Shown: positions 16,733-25,398 of the stretch, one piece after another
Layout: each line of letters begins with the position of its first letter
Position numbering within the stretch: the stretch's first letter is position 1
IMG/VR virus record: IMGVR_UViG_3300049460_000371
Coordinates: 1 to 64,000 of that record
DNA length: 64,000 bases
From: a virus
Strand: one strand, 5' to 3'
Notes under the pieces: model-generated
Databases searched by the model: none
Seen by the model: the letters and a program-made list of their open reading frames with translations, nothing else
Told to the model about the DNA's origin: nothing
Made by a program: the position numbers and the translations under genes

Positions 16733-16938
16733 GTGTATTTGACACCAAGTACAACAACCAGACTGGCGAGCTGACTATCACCAAGTATCTGGGCGAAGAA
16801 AGCTATGCGGTGGTTCGCGTACAGCGCGACGGCACCTGCACGCTGTACGAAATTCCCCAATACGGCGGGGAAGAACGCGAAATTGGCAAGTTCGCCAATC
16901 CATGTCTGGCCCTCGACGAAGCTGATACCTGGACTTAA
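16729..16938 (+). CDS. hypothetical beta-rich protein
   Basis: A 69-aa protein, beta-rich (ELTITKYLGEESYAVVRVQRDGTCTLYEI). Overlaps the preceding stop by 4 nt. Function unknown. Confidence 0.75.
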   Translation: MSVFDTKYNNQTGELTITKYLGEESYAVVRVQRDGTCTLYEIPQYGGEEREIGKFANPCLALDEADTWT

Positions 16939-16949
16939 TCAGCCAGTAG

Positions 16950-16978
16950 TTGATTTTGCGTTCATTTGAGTTTATAAT
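16950..16978 (+). promoter_or_regulatory. sigma70-like promoter with GTTCATTTGA core
   Basis: TTGATT, 17-bp spacer with GTTCATTTGAGTT, TATAAT; drives an operon of four small genes. Confidence 0.82.
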
Positions 16979-17002
16979 GACTTATCTGAATAAGGAGCTA
17001 AC

Positions 17003-17350
17003 ATGAGCGCAAATGATTTTCGACTGGCTGGTACCGCGGTATATTTCAACGAGACCACCAAGAACTTTGAAGTGCTCTTGTCTGACGCCATCATGGGCGA
17101 ACAAGAAATGAAGACCATGTTCGATTTCGGCGATGCACTAGGCTCCGCACAAGGTGAAGTTTGTCTGACCATCAGTCTTAGCATCAACGACGTACTGGAT
17201 GACATTATCGAGGGAAATGGCCTGATTTCGGTTGACGTCGGCCAACCTGAACCAGATGTGGAAGAAATGCCGGCCGATGTTAAAAATCAGTTGATTGTCA
17301 TGCGTGACGAAATGCTGGCTGCGGTTGCACGCATCAACAAGTTGGTCTGA
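17003..17350 (+). CDS. hypothetical protein
   Basis: A 115-aa acidic protein with AAGGAG upstream. The C-terminal helix (DEMLAAVARINKLV) may pack against a partner. No domain recognised. Confidence 0.82.
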   Translation: MSANDFRLAGTAVYFNETTKNFEVLLSDAIMGEQEMKTMFDFGDALGSAQGEVCLTISLSINDVLDDIIEGNGLISVDVGQPEPDVEEMPADVKNQLIVMRDEMLAAVARINKLV

Positions 17351-17355
17351 ATATC

Positions 17356-17715
17356 ATGAAAACACTCGAACAGTTTATCGCCACCTTGACCCCCATGCAG
17401 ATCCTGCGGGTTGGTCAGGTGGTCACCGCTCACGAAACTCGTGCATGGTTCCGCGCCCGCCACAAAGTAACGGAAGCTGACTTCAAGGAAGCTGAGAAGA
17501 ATCGTCGCGGCTGGCCAGTAGCGGAAGTGGGTGACTACTACGATGCCCTAGCTAGCGAACACGAACGGGTAAAATGGCATGCTGGCAGCACCGCCGTATC
17601 CATGGACAAGTTCTACAAGAAAATGAAACATCAACTCGTCGACGCTGGTTGCACGGAAGCACAGGTGGAAGAGCTGGTGGCTATTCTGGCTAATCAACCC
17701 AAGGAACCAGCATGA
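17356..17715 (+). CDS. hypothetical protein
   Basis: A 119-aa helical protein, charged throughout; five nucleotides separate it from the gene before and it overlaps the gene after by 4 nt. Function unknown. Confidence 0.8.
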   Translation: MKTLEQFIATLTPMQILRVGQVVTAHETRAWFRARHKVTEADFKEAEKNRRGWPVAEVGDYYDALASEHERVKWHAGSTAVSMDKFYKKMKHQLVDAGCTEAQVEELVAILANQPKEPA

Positions 17716-17936
17716 AAATTTATGTAAAGGTCACTACTCCAACGGGCAACATCTTCGGTTGCTATACGGAAAAGCCGATCTCCGATAGTGCTGAAATACA
17801 AACCCAGATGTCGCGCCTTCGGGGTGATATTCAAATGAGCCGAGCAATCACCTTGTATCCGGCAATCGGCATGGTTATGCTCGGAAGTAAGTTGGTGGCT
17901 CTCAGCAGCTTTGAAATCGATCTCATCGAGGACTGA
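17712..17936 (+). CDS. hypothetical protein
   Basis: A 74-aa alpha/beta protein (MKIYVKVTTPTGNIFGCY, ending SSFEIDLIED). Overlaps the preceding stop. Function unknown. Confidence 0.72.
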   Translation: MKIYVKVTTPTGNIFGCYTEKPISDSAEIQTQMSRLRGDIQMSRAITLYPAIGMVMLGSKLVALSSFEIDLIED

Positions 17937-17938
17937 TC

Positions 17939-18310
17939 GTGACCATCTACATCGAAACCACCCGGCAGTTCATCAAGAACCCAGATAACTGGTTGAGTCT
18001 GAAAAGTCCAGGTATCTGCGTATCGGCACGCGGCTGGAAAGAATTCTCGGACTTCGTGATTATTGGCGCACCGGCAATGGCGGTATTGTTTGAACGGTTC
18101 AATGGCCCAGTTGACCTGCATCCCGTTCATGCCACGCGCCAATTCAAGGGCAATCCCCTTTCCCTGGCCTTTACCGCTGACGAATGCCGGGAAATGTTCC
18201 TGGTGCTCAGCAAAGCGTCGTTCGTCGAGTCCTCGACCGCCTATGACGTCTGGGAGTTCCTGGCGATGCTTGCCATGGGAGTGAACGAAGAAGGCTTGGT
18301 TTCCTACTAG
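17939..18310 (+). CDS. hypothetical protein, GTG start
   Basis: A 123-aa protein; GTG 3 nt after the previous stop with GAGGA upstream. A mixed alpha/beta protein with a hydrophobic helix near residues 92-115. No family recognised. Confidence 0.72.
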   Translation: MTIYIETTRQFIKNPDNWLSLKSPGICVSARGWKEFSDFVIIGAPAMAVLFERFNGPVDLHPVHATRQFKGNPLSLAFTADECREMFLVLSKASFVESSTAYDVWEFLAMLAMGVNEEGLVSY

Positions 18311-18325
18311 TTGAAAAGCCACAAT

Positions 18326-18354
18326 TTGGCTTCTTGATCGCTGCCCATTACCAT
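18326..18354 (+). promoter_or_regulatory. probable promoter
   Basis: TTGGCT, 17-bp spacer, TACCAT. The -35 is weak; it would serve the gene at 18376 and tyrS. Confidence 0.45.
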
Positions 18355-18375
18355 ACTGAAAACTATGGAGCAATA

Positions 18376-18753
18376 ATGGGCAGCATTGTCACAATCAAAA
18401 TTTCGGGCGATTCGGATCAAGAACAGATGGCGGTATTGGGTCGAGTGACTCAGATGCTTGAGTATTTGGGAATCCAGGTCACATACGAACGATCCGAAGT
18501 CAGACAAGAACTTTTTCAGCATGCTGATACTTGGCGAGACAAGTTAGTTGAGTTGGCGCCAACCGTTCATGTTATTAAAGAACAGTCACAATCGACCATA
18601 CGCCAATCACCCACGACTGCTTGGCCGATATGGGCAAAAGAATGCGTCAAGGTGGAATCGTCGTATAATGAAAAATATGATGACGAAGCACGTCAGATAC
18701 AGATCACCCAACATATCTTGTCCCAGATTAAAAGTAGAAAGAAAACGCCATGA
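18376..18753 (+). CDS. hypothetical protein upstream of tyrS
   Basis: A 125-aa protein with GGAG 5 nt before the ATG. The start ([14 protein letters not shown], then [14 protein letters not shown]) suggests a ferredoxin-like alpha/beta module. It overlaps tyrS by 4 nt, so the two are co-translated. Function unknown. Confidence 0.75.
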   Translation: MGSIVTIKISGDSDQEQMAVLGRVTQMLEYLGIQVTYERSEVRQELFQHADTWRDKLVELAPTVHVIKEQSQSTIRQSPTTAWPIWAKECVKVESSYNEKYDDEARQIQITQHILSQIKSRKKTP

Positions 18754-19964
18754 TTGATAACGATATCCTGAATGCTCTCACGCTCATCAAGTGTGGTGCG
18801 GTTGATTTGCTGGTCGAAGAAGACTTTGTGAAGAAGTTGGTAAAGAGCCGTGACGAATGTATGCCGCTCAGGATCAAACTGGGCTTTGACCCAACTGCTC
18901 CAGACTTGCACCTTGGACACACCGTGGTGCTGAACAAATTGCGCACGCTACAAGACCTCGGTCACGAGGTAACGGTGCTGATTGGTGACTTTACGGCTAT
19001 GATTGGTGACCCGACTGGGCGTAACAGCACTCGTCCACCGCTAACCTCCGAGCAAGTGGAAGAGAACGCCACGACTTACGTGCGTCAAGTGCGCAAGATC
19101 ATGAATCTGGAAACTGGCTTCATGACGCGTTACAACTCCGAATGGTGCGGTAAGTTGGGTGCGAAGGGCATGATCGAACTGTCCAGCAAGTACACGGTGG
19201 CCAGGATGCTGGAACGTGACGACTTCACGAAACGCTTCAAGGGCAATATGTCAATTTCCATCCACGAATTCCTGTACCCATTGATGCAGGGCTACGATTC
19301 CGTGGCATTGCGTTCGGATCTGGAACTTGGTGGTACTGATCAGAAATTCAATCTGTTGGTGGGCCGTGAGCTTCAGAAAGCCTACGGCCGCGAGCAGCAG
19401 TGCATCCTCACTATGCCTTTGCTGGTGGGCTTGGACGGCATCGACAAGATGTCCAAGAGTAAGAACAACTACATCGGCATTACTGAAGACGCGAATACGA
19501 TCTTCAGCAAAGTCATGCGTATCAACGACGACATGATGGTGAACTACTACGAATTGTTGTCGTGGAAGACGTCCTCTGAGATTCAACAAGTACGTCAGCA
19601 GGTATTGAGCGGAGTGAATCCTCGTGATCTGAAAGTTGAACTCGCCAAAGAGCTGGTGACTCGTTTTCACGATGCACCGTCGGCTGATGCTGCATTGGCT
19701 GACTTTATGCTTCGGGCAGCTGGTGGTATCCCGGACGTAATCCCAGAGGTCACGTACACACATCGTGACATCAATGTGCGCCTCACTAACATCCTGAAAC
19801 TTACGGGGCTGTGTTCCAGTGCTAGCGATGCAACTCGCAAGATTGACGGCCGTGGTGTGAAAGTTGATGGTGAACTGATCACGCAAACTGATACCATTCT
19901 GGGTACTGGTACGTTCGTTTTGCAGGTGGGCAAGCGTAGTTTTATGAGAGTAACTCTGGAATGA
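18750..19964 (+). CDS. tyrS: tyrosyl-tRNA synthetase
   Basis: A full-length 404-aa class I synthetase charging tRNA-Tyr with tyrosine. The HIGH motif is HLGH (54-57) after GFDPTAPD. The KMSKS motif is intact near 232-236. An S4 RNA-binding domain closes the protein ([23 protein letters not shown]). The length and motifs match the proteobacterial TyrS branch. No tRNA gene was found in this window. The phage may secure charging during infection or replace a host enzyme targeted by defence; both are inferences. Confidence 0.95.
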   Translation: MIDNDILNALTLIKCGAVDLLVEEDFVKKLVKSRDECMPLRIKLGFDPTAPDLHLGHTVVLNKLRTLQDLGHEVTVLIGDFTAMIGDPTGRNSTRPPLTSEQVEENATTYVRQVRKIMNLETGFMTRYNSEWCGKLGAKGMIELSSKYTVARMLERDDFTKRFKGNMSISIHEFLYPLMQGYDSVALRSDLELGGTDQKFNLLVGRELQKAYGREQQCILTMPLLVGLDGIDKMSKSKNNYIGITEDANTIFSKVMRINDDMMVNYYELLSWKTSSEIQQVRQQVLSGVNPRDLKVELAKELVTRFHDAPSADAALADFMLRAAGGIPDVIPEVTYTHRDINVRLTNILKLTGLCSSASDATRKIDGRGVKVDGELITQTDTILGTGTFVLQVGKRSFMRVTLE

Positions 19965-20200
19965 CTCGTGAAATACCTGATGGCCCAACTCACTGGGCCT
20001 ATCCTGAGCGCTTCCGCGACTGGTTCTCAGATGGTAAAAACTGCGCGTTGGTGGTCGGCGTCTACGAAGAGATTGAACTTGCTCTAGAGCATGTAGATGG
20101 TGAGATCGTTCCCGGCTTTGATGGTTGGGGAGTTTCGTTTGCCACTCCGGAAGACAAGGTACTATTCTTCCTGAAGTTTGATTGGTCGAAATTCGCTTGA
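19961..20200 (+). CDS. FKLTW-family protein, divergent
   Basis: A 79-aa protein overlapping the tyrS stop by 4 nt. 'FRDWFSDG' stands in the 'WL' position and the end is [19 protein letters not shown], a divergent family motif. Confidence 0.7.
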   Translation: MTREIPDGPTHWAYPERFRDWFSDGKNCALVVGVYEEIELALEHVDGEIVPGFDGWGVSFATPEDKVLFFLKFDWSKFA

Positions 20201-20225
20201 TTCATTTCATTTGGTTCATTATAAT
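20197..20225 (+). promoter_or_regulatory. sigma70-like promoter
   Basis: TTGATT, 17-bp spacer (CATTTCATTTGGTTCAT), TATAAT, 21 nt before the next ATG with a CTAAGGAG site. Confidence 0.8.
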
Positions 20226-20246
20226 CCTGGTAACTAAGGAGCTATT

Positions 20247-20570
20247 ATGAACGACATGATTCAAGATGATGATGTGCTGCGGGATATGCTCGTCGCAACG
20301 ATCAATCCCGATAACACCATTTCCTTCACCGATCCAGATTTCGGCGCGGTGCCCGTCAACATGAGCTACGGCGACATGAAGATCGTTGGTCAAGATGGCA
20401 CCGAACTGGTGTTTGATGGCGGCAATCATCCGGTTGTGTACACAATGACCGCTCCTGGCGTCGTCGAGGCGTTCCTGGTGGGCCGCGAGTGGAAGCTGCT
20501 GGATCAGGACTTCATCGACTCGTTCAACGACAAAGCAATCGATCACCCTATCGGCATAAGGATCAGCTAA
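20247..20570 (+). CDS. hypothetical acidic protein
   Basis: A 107-aa protein, acidic and beta-rich. First gene of a four-gene operon that includes a SWIM zinc protein. Function unknown. Confidence 0.8.
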   Translation: MNDMIQDDDVLRDMLVATINPDNTISFTDPDFGAVPVNMSYGDMKIVGQDGTELVFDGGNHPVVYTMTAPGVVEAFLVGREWKLLDQDFIDSFNDKAIDHPIGIRIS

Positions 20571-20571
20571 C

Positions 20572-20847
20572 ATGGCAAACATCCGCATCGACTCGCGTTT
20601 TGGCCTGAACCCACGCACGGGCTTGGTTGAGCGTACTGCGTCCCAGACGCCATCTAGTCAAGAAATGTTACAACGGGTCAAGCGGGTATATGCGACTCTG
20701 ATTCATCGCGGCCTGATCACGGAAGAGCAAGTCAATCAGATGATCACCAAAGTGCAAAGCGGTACTCGCAACATCCATTACTTGGATGCAACTACTCCGC
20801 AAGCCCGCGAGGTTGCCCATTTCATCTTGCGTGAAATGGTGCGATAA
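20572..20847 (+). CDS. hypothetical protein
   Basis: A 91-aa basic protein. The middle, LIHRGLITEEQVNQMITKV, looks like a helix-turn-helix-sized helical pair. The next gene starts on its stop (TAATG). DNA binding is possible but unproven. Confidence 0.75.
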   Translation: MANIRIDSRFGLNPRTGLVERTASQTPSSQEMLQRVKRVYATLIHRGLITEEQVNQMITKVQSGTRNIHYLDATTPQAREVAHFILREMVR

Positions 20848-21275
20848 TGGCCAATACGATCATTGTCAAGGATGCCGAAGTTACGGTGGTGCTGTCGCAT
20901 AACTCGCCGCTCTATGAGCCTTTCTTTCCCAACAAGCCCAAGACGCTTACCTTCACGGGGAAAGTGGTTGGTTCGGCCGACTATGACGAACCTGATACGG
21001 TGCGGATTACGGGCGACAAAGATATGCCAGTGCGGGTTCTGCATTTCAGCAAGATCCTGACCTGGAACGGTAAGAAATTTAAGTACACGCCTGACGTGCC
21101 AAAGCCTAAACGCAAAGCGGCACCGGCTGTACCCAAGTATGTGAAAGTCAAGGGCAGCAAGGGTAATGAATACACGCTGACGATCACGGAAGATCGCATT
21201 GCATGCTCCTGCCCGGGATTTGGTTTCCGGCATACTTGCAAGCATGTGAATGAATATAAGGAAAGCAATAAATGA
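20847..21275 (+). CDS. SWIM-type zinc-finger protein
   Basis: A 142-aa protein. The C-terminus has CSCPGFGFRHTCKHV, the CxCx(n)CxH signature of SWIM zinc fingers (Cys120, Cys122, Cys131, His133), which bind DNA or proteins. A basic Pro/Lys linker (about 88-100) separates it from an N-terminal beta domain. Many phage SWIM proteins are uncharacterised. The role is inferred to be nucleic-acid or protein contact. Confidence 0.72.
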   Translation: MANTIIVKDAEVTVVLSHNSPLYEPFFPNKPKTLTFTGKVVGSADYDEPDTVRITGDKDMPVRVLHFSKILTWNGKKFKYTPDVPKPKRKAAPAVPKYVKVKGSKGNEYTLTITEDRIACSCPGFGFRHTCKHVNEYKESNK

Positions 21276-21628
21276 ATGAAGTAAAGTTGATGGAACCAAA
21301 ATTCGAGATGGACGCATTCAAGCTGACCATCGCCCGAACAGAAAAATTGCGTCTGTTGGATGGCTCGATAATCAGCCTGTTCTACGACAAAGACGGCAAG
21401 GGTATCGCTATGGGTATGGGCGAAGGCCCACACTTCATGCAATTCTTCGCCTTCGAATACATCCGCGAGCAACTTGATTTCAAGGCGGCAAAGGAATCGG
21501 CCGAAGCTGAAGAAATCCGTCTTCGTGAAGAAGCGGCTGCTGCCAAACTGCGCGAACGTGAAGCAGCACAAGCCGCCAAGGATGCCCGTCGTCTGGAAAT
21601 GAAAGCGCTCCACGCCAAACCAGAATAA
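21272..21628 (+). CDS. hypothetical coiled-coil protein
   Basis: A 118-aa protein overlapping the SWIM gene by 4 nt. The last 50 residues are a long Glu/Arg/Ala coiled coil (ESAEAEEIRLREEAAAAKLRE). A short globular start contains LSLFYDKDGKG-like beta strands. Function unknown. Confidence 0.8.
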   Translation: MNEVKLMEPKFEMDAFKLTIARTEKLRLLDGSIISLFYDKDGKGIAMGMGEGPHFMQFFAFEYIREQLDFKAAKESAEAEEIRLREEAAAAKLREREAAQAAKDARRLEMKALHAKPE

Positions 21629-21630
21629 AG

Positions 21631-21659
21631 TTGACTTTTGTTCATTTGAGCTATACTAT
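21631..21659 (+). promoter_or_regulatory. sigma70-like promoter with GTTCATTTGA core
   Basis: TTGACT then GTTCATTTGAGC and CTATACTAT. The -10 is TATACT (15-bp spacer) or TACTAT (17 bp). Confidence 0.75.
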
Positions 21660-21686
21660 ATGAACAACTGACAACAGGAGAGCAAT

Positions 21687-22358
21687 ATGCGTTTTCGTTT
21701 CCATCGTGGTGGTCTGGCTGAGTCGCTGGCCACCACTGTAACGGTCAACAGTCAAGCTGAGCTACGCGATGTAATCAACAAAAGTGGCTCGCTGCTGGAT
21801 CAACTGACCCCATACGATCGCATCCGGTTCATCCCACAGCCTTCCTATTCCGCCGCAATGCGGACGCAAGGTCGCTGGGATACGCACCTGGTGACGATTA
21901 ACGGCGATCCCATGGGTTACAGCGACGACACGCTGCCATACGAGATGCCCGTTGAACGACGCGCCAAACAGCCGGAAAATCGCTTGCCGCTGACGTTTGA
22001 ACCCGAAGCCTTCCAGGCGATGCTGGCGAAGCAGACCGATGGCTCAGCGAAATCGATCAAAGTCTCGGACCTGTCTCACTCGGACGCCATGCAGATGCTG
22101 TGTATGGCTATGACCGTGATCACGCGTCTGGAAGAAAATGCCGATGCCTCGTCCTCTCTGATCAAGGACTGGCACGATGTCAAGGTCCAACCCGATCCAT
22201 CCATCTACGACGAGCTGCGCGAACTGATGCATCAGGGCATGGCACGTATCGACAGCCTGGGACCAATCCCAGAAGTTGGCTACATGGGCCAAGCACGGAA
22301 CAAAATGAGCAGTGTCATCTCCTGCCTGGATGCAGCTGAACGTCAACCAAAGGAATAA
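21687..22358 (+). CDS. hypothetical protein
   Basis: A 223-aa protein with CAGGAGA before the ATG. The N-terminus is basic (MRFRFHRGG). The C-terminal half is helical (DAMQMLCMAMTVITRLEENADAS). First gene of a three-gene operon. Function unknown. Confidence 0.82.
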   Translation: MRFRFHRGGLAESLATTVTVNSQAELRDVINKSGSLLDQLTPYDRIRFIPQPSYSAAMRTQGRWDTHLVTINGDPMGYSDDTLPYEMPVERRAKQPENRLPLTFEPEAFQAMLAKQTDGSAKSIKVSDLSHSDAMQMLCMAMTVITRLEENADASSSLIKDWHDVKVQPDPSIYDELRELMHQGMARIDSLGPIPEVGYMGQARNKMSSVISCLDAAERQPKE

Positions 22359-22360
22359 TT

Positions 22361-22717
22361 ATGAAACAAGTAACGTCTATCCCATTTCAACGCTGGATGG
22401 AACTGGCTGTTCTGGCTGGCCACGTCAACGACATGCCGTTCCATGGCGAAAAGCACATCACGCTCGATCAACAGCTGAACTACATCAAGTTTGTTCATGC
22501 GTATGCCATGGAACTGGAACAAATTGCAGGTGACGCCAGCTCGATCCTGATCGAACGTGTGCTGGAGATCGCCGGCGCCGAGTCCAACTTCCGCGAACTG
22601 CCATATGAGCACCTGCAAGGTCGTGCAATGGCTGACGTCATGCTGCGTAACAGCCAGCAGGGCCTCTTCTGGAATCGTTACGCGATGCAGATCGCCAATG
22701 AGCTTGACGCCGACTAA
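22361..22717 (+). CDS. hypothetical helical protein
   Basis: A 118-aa protein, all-helical, starting 2 nt after the previous stop. No family recognised. Confidence 0.8.
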   Translation: MKQVTSIPFQRWMELAVLAGHVNDMPFHGEKHITLDQQLNYIKFVHAYAMELEQIAGDASSILIERVLEIAGAESNFRELPYEHLQGRAMADVMLRNSQQGLFWNRYAMQIANELDAD

Positions 22718-22726
22718 GGAGTAAAT

Positions 22727-23035
22727 ATGAAACTCATTTGGCGAGTGCAACCAGTACCAACCGGCCGCTATCGTTCTTTCGAGAAGCGTGGTTGGCCCGA
22801 GGCCACGTTCGACAACCAGGATAAAACGCCTGCGGCCATGATCGCCTGCGAAGTTGATTACAAGATCAGCATCGCCAAATCCGGTAACCATCCAGAGCTG
22901 ACGGTGCGTGTTCGTGTACCATCTGAAACCAGCTGGAAATGGGCCACCCTGAAGAAACGTGCGGCCAACATGCGCGAAGCTAAGGACTTGGTTGACCTGT
23001 TCTATAAGGCCAATCCTCAGTACATCCCCAGCTAA
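22727..23035 (+). CDS. hypothetical protein
   Basis: A 102-aa basic alpha/beta protein with TAAGGAG 7 nt before the ATG. Several Trp/Lys-rich strands (RVPSETSWKWATLKKRAANM). Function unknown. Confidence 0.8.
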   Translation: MKLIWRVQPVPTGRYRSFEKRGWPEATFDNQDKTPAAMIACEVDYKISIAKSGNHPELTVRVRVPSETSWKWATLKKRAANMREAKDLVDLFYKANPQYIPS

Positions 23036-23067
23036 TCAACTATTTGACGCCATGTGAAAATATTCGC

Positions 23068-23096
23068 TTGACTCCAAATGAACCACCATGTATTAT
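23068..23096 (+). promoter_or_regulatory. sigma70-like promoter
   Basis: TTGACT, 17-bp spacer with AAATGAACC, TATTAT. Confidence 0.72.
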
Positions 23097-23130
23097 ACGA
23101 TACATGGTGAACAACTACTGGAGCAAAGAA

Positions 23131-23421
23131 ATGGCACACATTATTTTCGACCTGAAAAACGACCGCGCAGTGACCAAACCACACTATGGCATCCGTCACT
23201 TCGACAACGCCCGCGGTGCGAAAATTGCTCTGAGCGCCCTGCTGCGCACTAACAACCGCGATGCTGACGAATACCTGGTCATCACCCGCGAATACTTCGA
23301 CGCCTACCTGGACCCAATGGTAGAAACCACCAACCTGATGAGCGGCAAAGTGGTAATGATTCGCCGCAGCGAAAAAGGTTCCTGCACTGACGTCGGTACT
23401 GAGCGCTACTGGTCGATGTAA
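23131..23421 (+). CDS. hypothetical protein
   Basis: A 96-aa basic protein; this ATG has GGAG 8 nt upstream, whereas longer starts would lie within the promoter. It has its own promoter and terminator and strongly biased codons, so it is probably abundant. Function unknown. Confidence 0.82.
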   Translation: MAHIIFDLKNDRAVTKPHYGIRHFDNARGAKIALSALLRTNNRDADEYLVITREYFDAYLDPMVETTNLMSGKVVMIRRSEKGSCTDVGTERYWSM

Positions 23422-23423
23422 AA

Positions 23424-23448
23424 TGAAGGGGCTTTCGGGCCCCTTTCA
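23424..23448 (+). terminator. hairpin terminator
   Basis: AAGGGGC / GCCCCTT stem with a short TTTCGG loop. Confidence 0.75.
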
Positions 23449-23468
23449 TCAACTTTCAGGAGTGACAA

Positions 23469-23720
23469 ATGGCGATCAATATCGATGATGTGATGCAATA
23501 CCTGGCCCGTGAAGGCTATGAGAATTTCAGCAAATACGACGATACGCAAATTATCGTCAACAATCGCGGCGAGATCGACTTTCAGGACGGTCTGGCCACC
23601 ATCTACAGCCGGATCACTCCCCGTGAAACCAAAGGACCAGGTGACCGCAAACCATGCTCCCACATCAATGAACTGATGCTGGTAGTAAAAGCCAACTGGA
23701 CTCGCAAAGAGCCCAAGTAA
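23469..23720 (+). CDS. hypothetical protein
   Basis: An 83-aa protein with CAGGAG upstream. The N-terminus (INIDDVMQYLAREGYENFSKYDDT) looks like a small helix-strand module. Function unknown. Confidence 0.78.
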   Translation: MAINIDDVMQYLAREGYENFSKYDDTQIIVNNRGEIDFQDGLATIYSRITPRETKGPGDRKPCSHINELMLVVKANWTRKEPK

Positions 23721-23747
23721 AAGTAGACGAATGGGCCCATTGTGCGC

Positions 23748-23776
23748 TTGCATGGTGGGCCCATATCATTTACCAT
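23748..23776 (+). promoter_or_regulatory. probable promoter overlapping an inverted repeat
   Basis: TTGCAT, 17-bp spacer, TACCAT. The region also holds ATGGGCCCA (23731) and TGGGCCCAT (23757) arms that may act as a terminator for the gene before. Confidence 0.45.
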
Positions 23777-23801
23777 ACTGAATGAAAATAAGGCAAATCT
23801 G

Positions 23802-24146
23802 ATGAACCAAGTCAACACCAAACTATTCCCGTTCACCCTGGATTCAAAAACCATGGGATTGACCTCGCTGTGGATTCGTCACATGCCCAAGGATGCTGCT
23901 ACCTGGACCTCTGTTGAATGTCAGGTGCTGAGCGATACTTCGGTTGTGTTCATCGCATACGTGGACTGGAATGGTGATGCGAATAACCAGTACTCCATGA
24001 ACCTGCGCAAAGAGTTGCTGGAACCACACATTGAGTTCCGCCGTCAAGCAATCGTTCGTGCGGTTTTTGAAGAAGAAGAGCGAATGCGTGAAGAGCAGCG
24101 TATCGCTAAACGCAAAGCTGAAATTTACGAAGAACTTTTCAAATAG
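23802..24146 (+). CDS. hypothetical protein with coiled-coil tail
   Basis: A 114-aa protein with TAAGG upstream. The last 35 residues form a charged helix (EEEERMREEQRIAKRKAEIYE). The N-terminal part is beta-rich. Function unknown. Confidence 0.8.
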   Translation: MNQVNTKLFPFTLDSKTMGLTSLWIRHMPKDAATWTSVECQVLSDTSVVFIAYVDWNGDANNQYSMNLRKELLEPHIEFRRQAIVRAVFEEEERMREEQRIAKRKAEIYEELFK

Positions 24147-24155
24147 GAGTTGAAC

Positions 24156-24392
24156 ATGCCAGCATACTTTCCACTGAATGAATACCAAATGAAGCTTGTC
24201 CAGCGACGCCTGCAATACGGCGAACTGGCATCCAGCTTTGAGTCGCCACAAGATGTGGCTGCTATCCAGTCGTTGATCAACGAGCTGAATTCGCGCCTGG
24301 GTGATCGTGCGGTCATTATCGAAGCCAAGGTCGAAACCAAGCAAACCTCAGTGGGCCCCACCGCCGTGTTGCAACTGCACCAGCTCGACTAG
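24156..24392 (+). CDS. hypothetical protein
   Basis: A 78-aa protein with TAGGAG 7 nt before the ATG. Helical; overlaps nothing but lies 9 nt after the previous stop, so it is co-transcribed. Function unknown. Confidence 0.78.
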   Translation: MPAYFPLNEYQMKLVQRRLQYGELASSFESPQDVAAIQSLINELNSRLGDRAVIIEAKVETKQTSVGPTAVLQLHQLD

Positions 24393-24393
24393 C

Positions 24394-24588
24394 ATGAACG
24401 TCTGGAAGAAATACAACAAGCTTCCTGAGCCCAAGCGGTTCCTAGTGTTCTTCCTGGGTATTGCGGTGCCATGCTTGCTTGTGATCCCCGGTGTCTCAGA
24501 AGTGCTGGGTTACGGCATGACTGTGGGGCAGTTGGTGGGATTGTTGGTGATGACTGGAATAGTGCTCACCAAGTTGTATTGGGAATAA
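24394..24588 (+). CDS. small two-pass membrane protein
   Basis: A 64-aa protein with hydrophobic segments at about residues 16-33 and 43-60 and a basic N-terminus (NVWKKYNKLPEPKRF), which predicts an inner-membrane hairpin. It starts 1 nt after the previous stop. Function unknown. Confidence 0.78.
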   Translation: MNVWKKYNKLPEPKRFLVFFLGIAVPCLLVIPGVSEVLGYGMTVGQLVGLLVMTGIVLTKLYWE

Positions 24589-24615
24589 AAAAGCCCGGGA
24601 CGTCCCGGGCTTTTT
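24589..24615. terminator. bidirectional terminator, copy 1 of a repeated hairpin
   Basis: AAAAGCCCGGGACG / CGTCCCGGGCTTTT, a near-perfect palindrome; the same hairpin recurs at 37319-37346. It ends convergent genes on both strands. Confidence 0.88.
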
Positions 24616-24616
24616 G

Positions 24617-24739
24617 TTAGAACCAGTTTTCCCAGGTAGTGTCAGCTTGAGCCCATTGAATATCCAAGCCTTCCCAACCTGTGATGATCTTGATTTTCAC
24701 CAAGCCACTGAAACGTACTGCTCCTTTAATGGTAATCAT
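24617..24739 (-). CDS. 40-aa hypothetical protein
   Basis: Reverse-strand frame of 40 residues starting ATG with GAGG 9 nt upstream and stopping at the shared bidirectional terminator. The N-terminus alternates beta-like (MITIKGAVRFSGLVKIKI) and the end is aromatic (TTWENWF). The ribosome site and terminator support a real gene; the sequence style resembles small virion-associated proteins, but that is only a guess. Confidence 0.6.
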   Translation of the reverse strand: MITIKGAVRFSGLVKIKIITGWEGLDIQWAQADTTWENWF

Positions 24740-24808
24740 AATAGTTGCCTCATAGGGTTTATCAGGTATTTATCGCATAGTGGTGACAATAAACAGCCAG
24801 GAGAAATA

Positions 24809-24994
24809 ATGACCAAGGATGAAGCACTTGAGCAGGTATTGCGTGACATGGAAGCAATGTCTCCAAAAGAATTGCGTGCTGAGCTGGATCAGCACAAGAA
24901 TGGTCCTCTGGCAACCGCCTTGCGTGAAGCTGGCGACTTCCTGTACAATTACGATCCAGACGTAAAACCTGAAGCCCAAGCCAAGGAAGCATAA
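24809..24994 (+). CDS. hypothetical helical protein
   Basis: A 61-aa acidic helical protein with CAGGAGA before the ATG. The next gene starts on its stop (TAATG). Function unknown. Confidence 0.78.
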   Translation: MTKDEALEQVLRDMEAMSPKELRAELDQHKNGPLATALREAGDFLYNYDPDVKPEAQAKEA

Positions 24995-25398
24995 TGAGTT
25001 ACGCAATTTTTACCATCTACTACGGCGTGCCAATCTCGCCTGATAACCGTACCAAGGTGGCATTTGATCTGTCCCGCGACGATCCAGATTATCAGCATAT
25101 CACTGACGAGCATGACTCGGATCTGGATGGTCTGCTGGAAGATAAGATTGAGGGCGTGCATGGATTTGAGTCAAAGTACAGCGGGTCTGCCGAGGTGTCT
25201 CCGATCGCCTTTGGCATTAAGCTTGGTAAATTCGATGAATGCGAGCATGATATCGCGGTCTCCACGTTGAAGCTCGAAGCATCGGCAGACGATAAGGCCA
25301 AGTATCAAGCATTGTATGATGGCTTGGAAGAAGAGCATCGCAAGGTCGTGGATGCGTTTGGTCCTCCGCATGTATTCTTCCTGGTGAGCACGTCATGA
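24994..25398 (+). CDS. hypothetical acidic protein
   Basis: A 134-aa acidic alpha/beta protein (DLSRDDPDYQHITDEHDSDLD). Coupled to both neighbours by overlaps. Function unknown. Confidence 0.8.
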   Translation: MSYAIFTIYYGVPISPDNRTKVAFDLSRDDPDYQHITDEHDSDLDGLLEDKIEGVHGFESKYSGSAEVSPIAFGIKLGKFDECEHDIAVSTLKLEASADDKAKYQALYDGLEEEHRKVVDAFGPPHVFFLVSTS

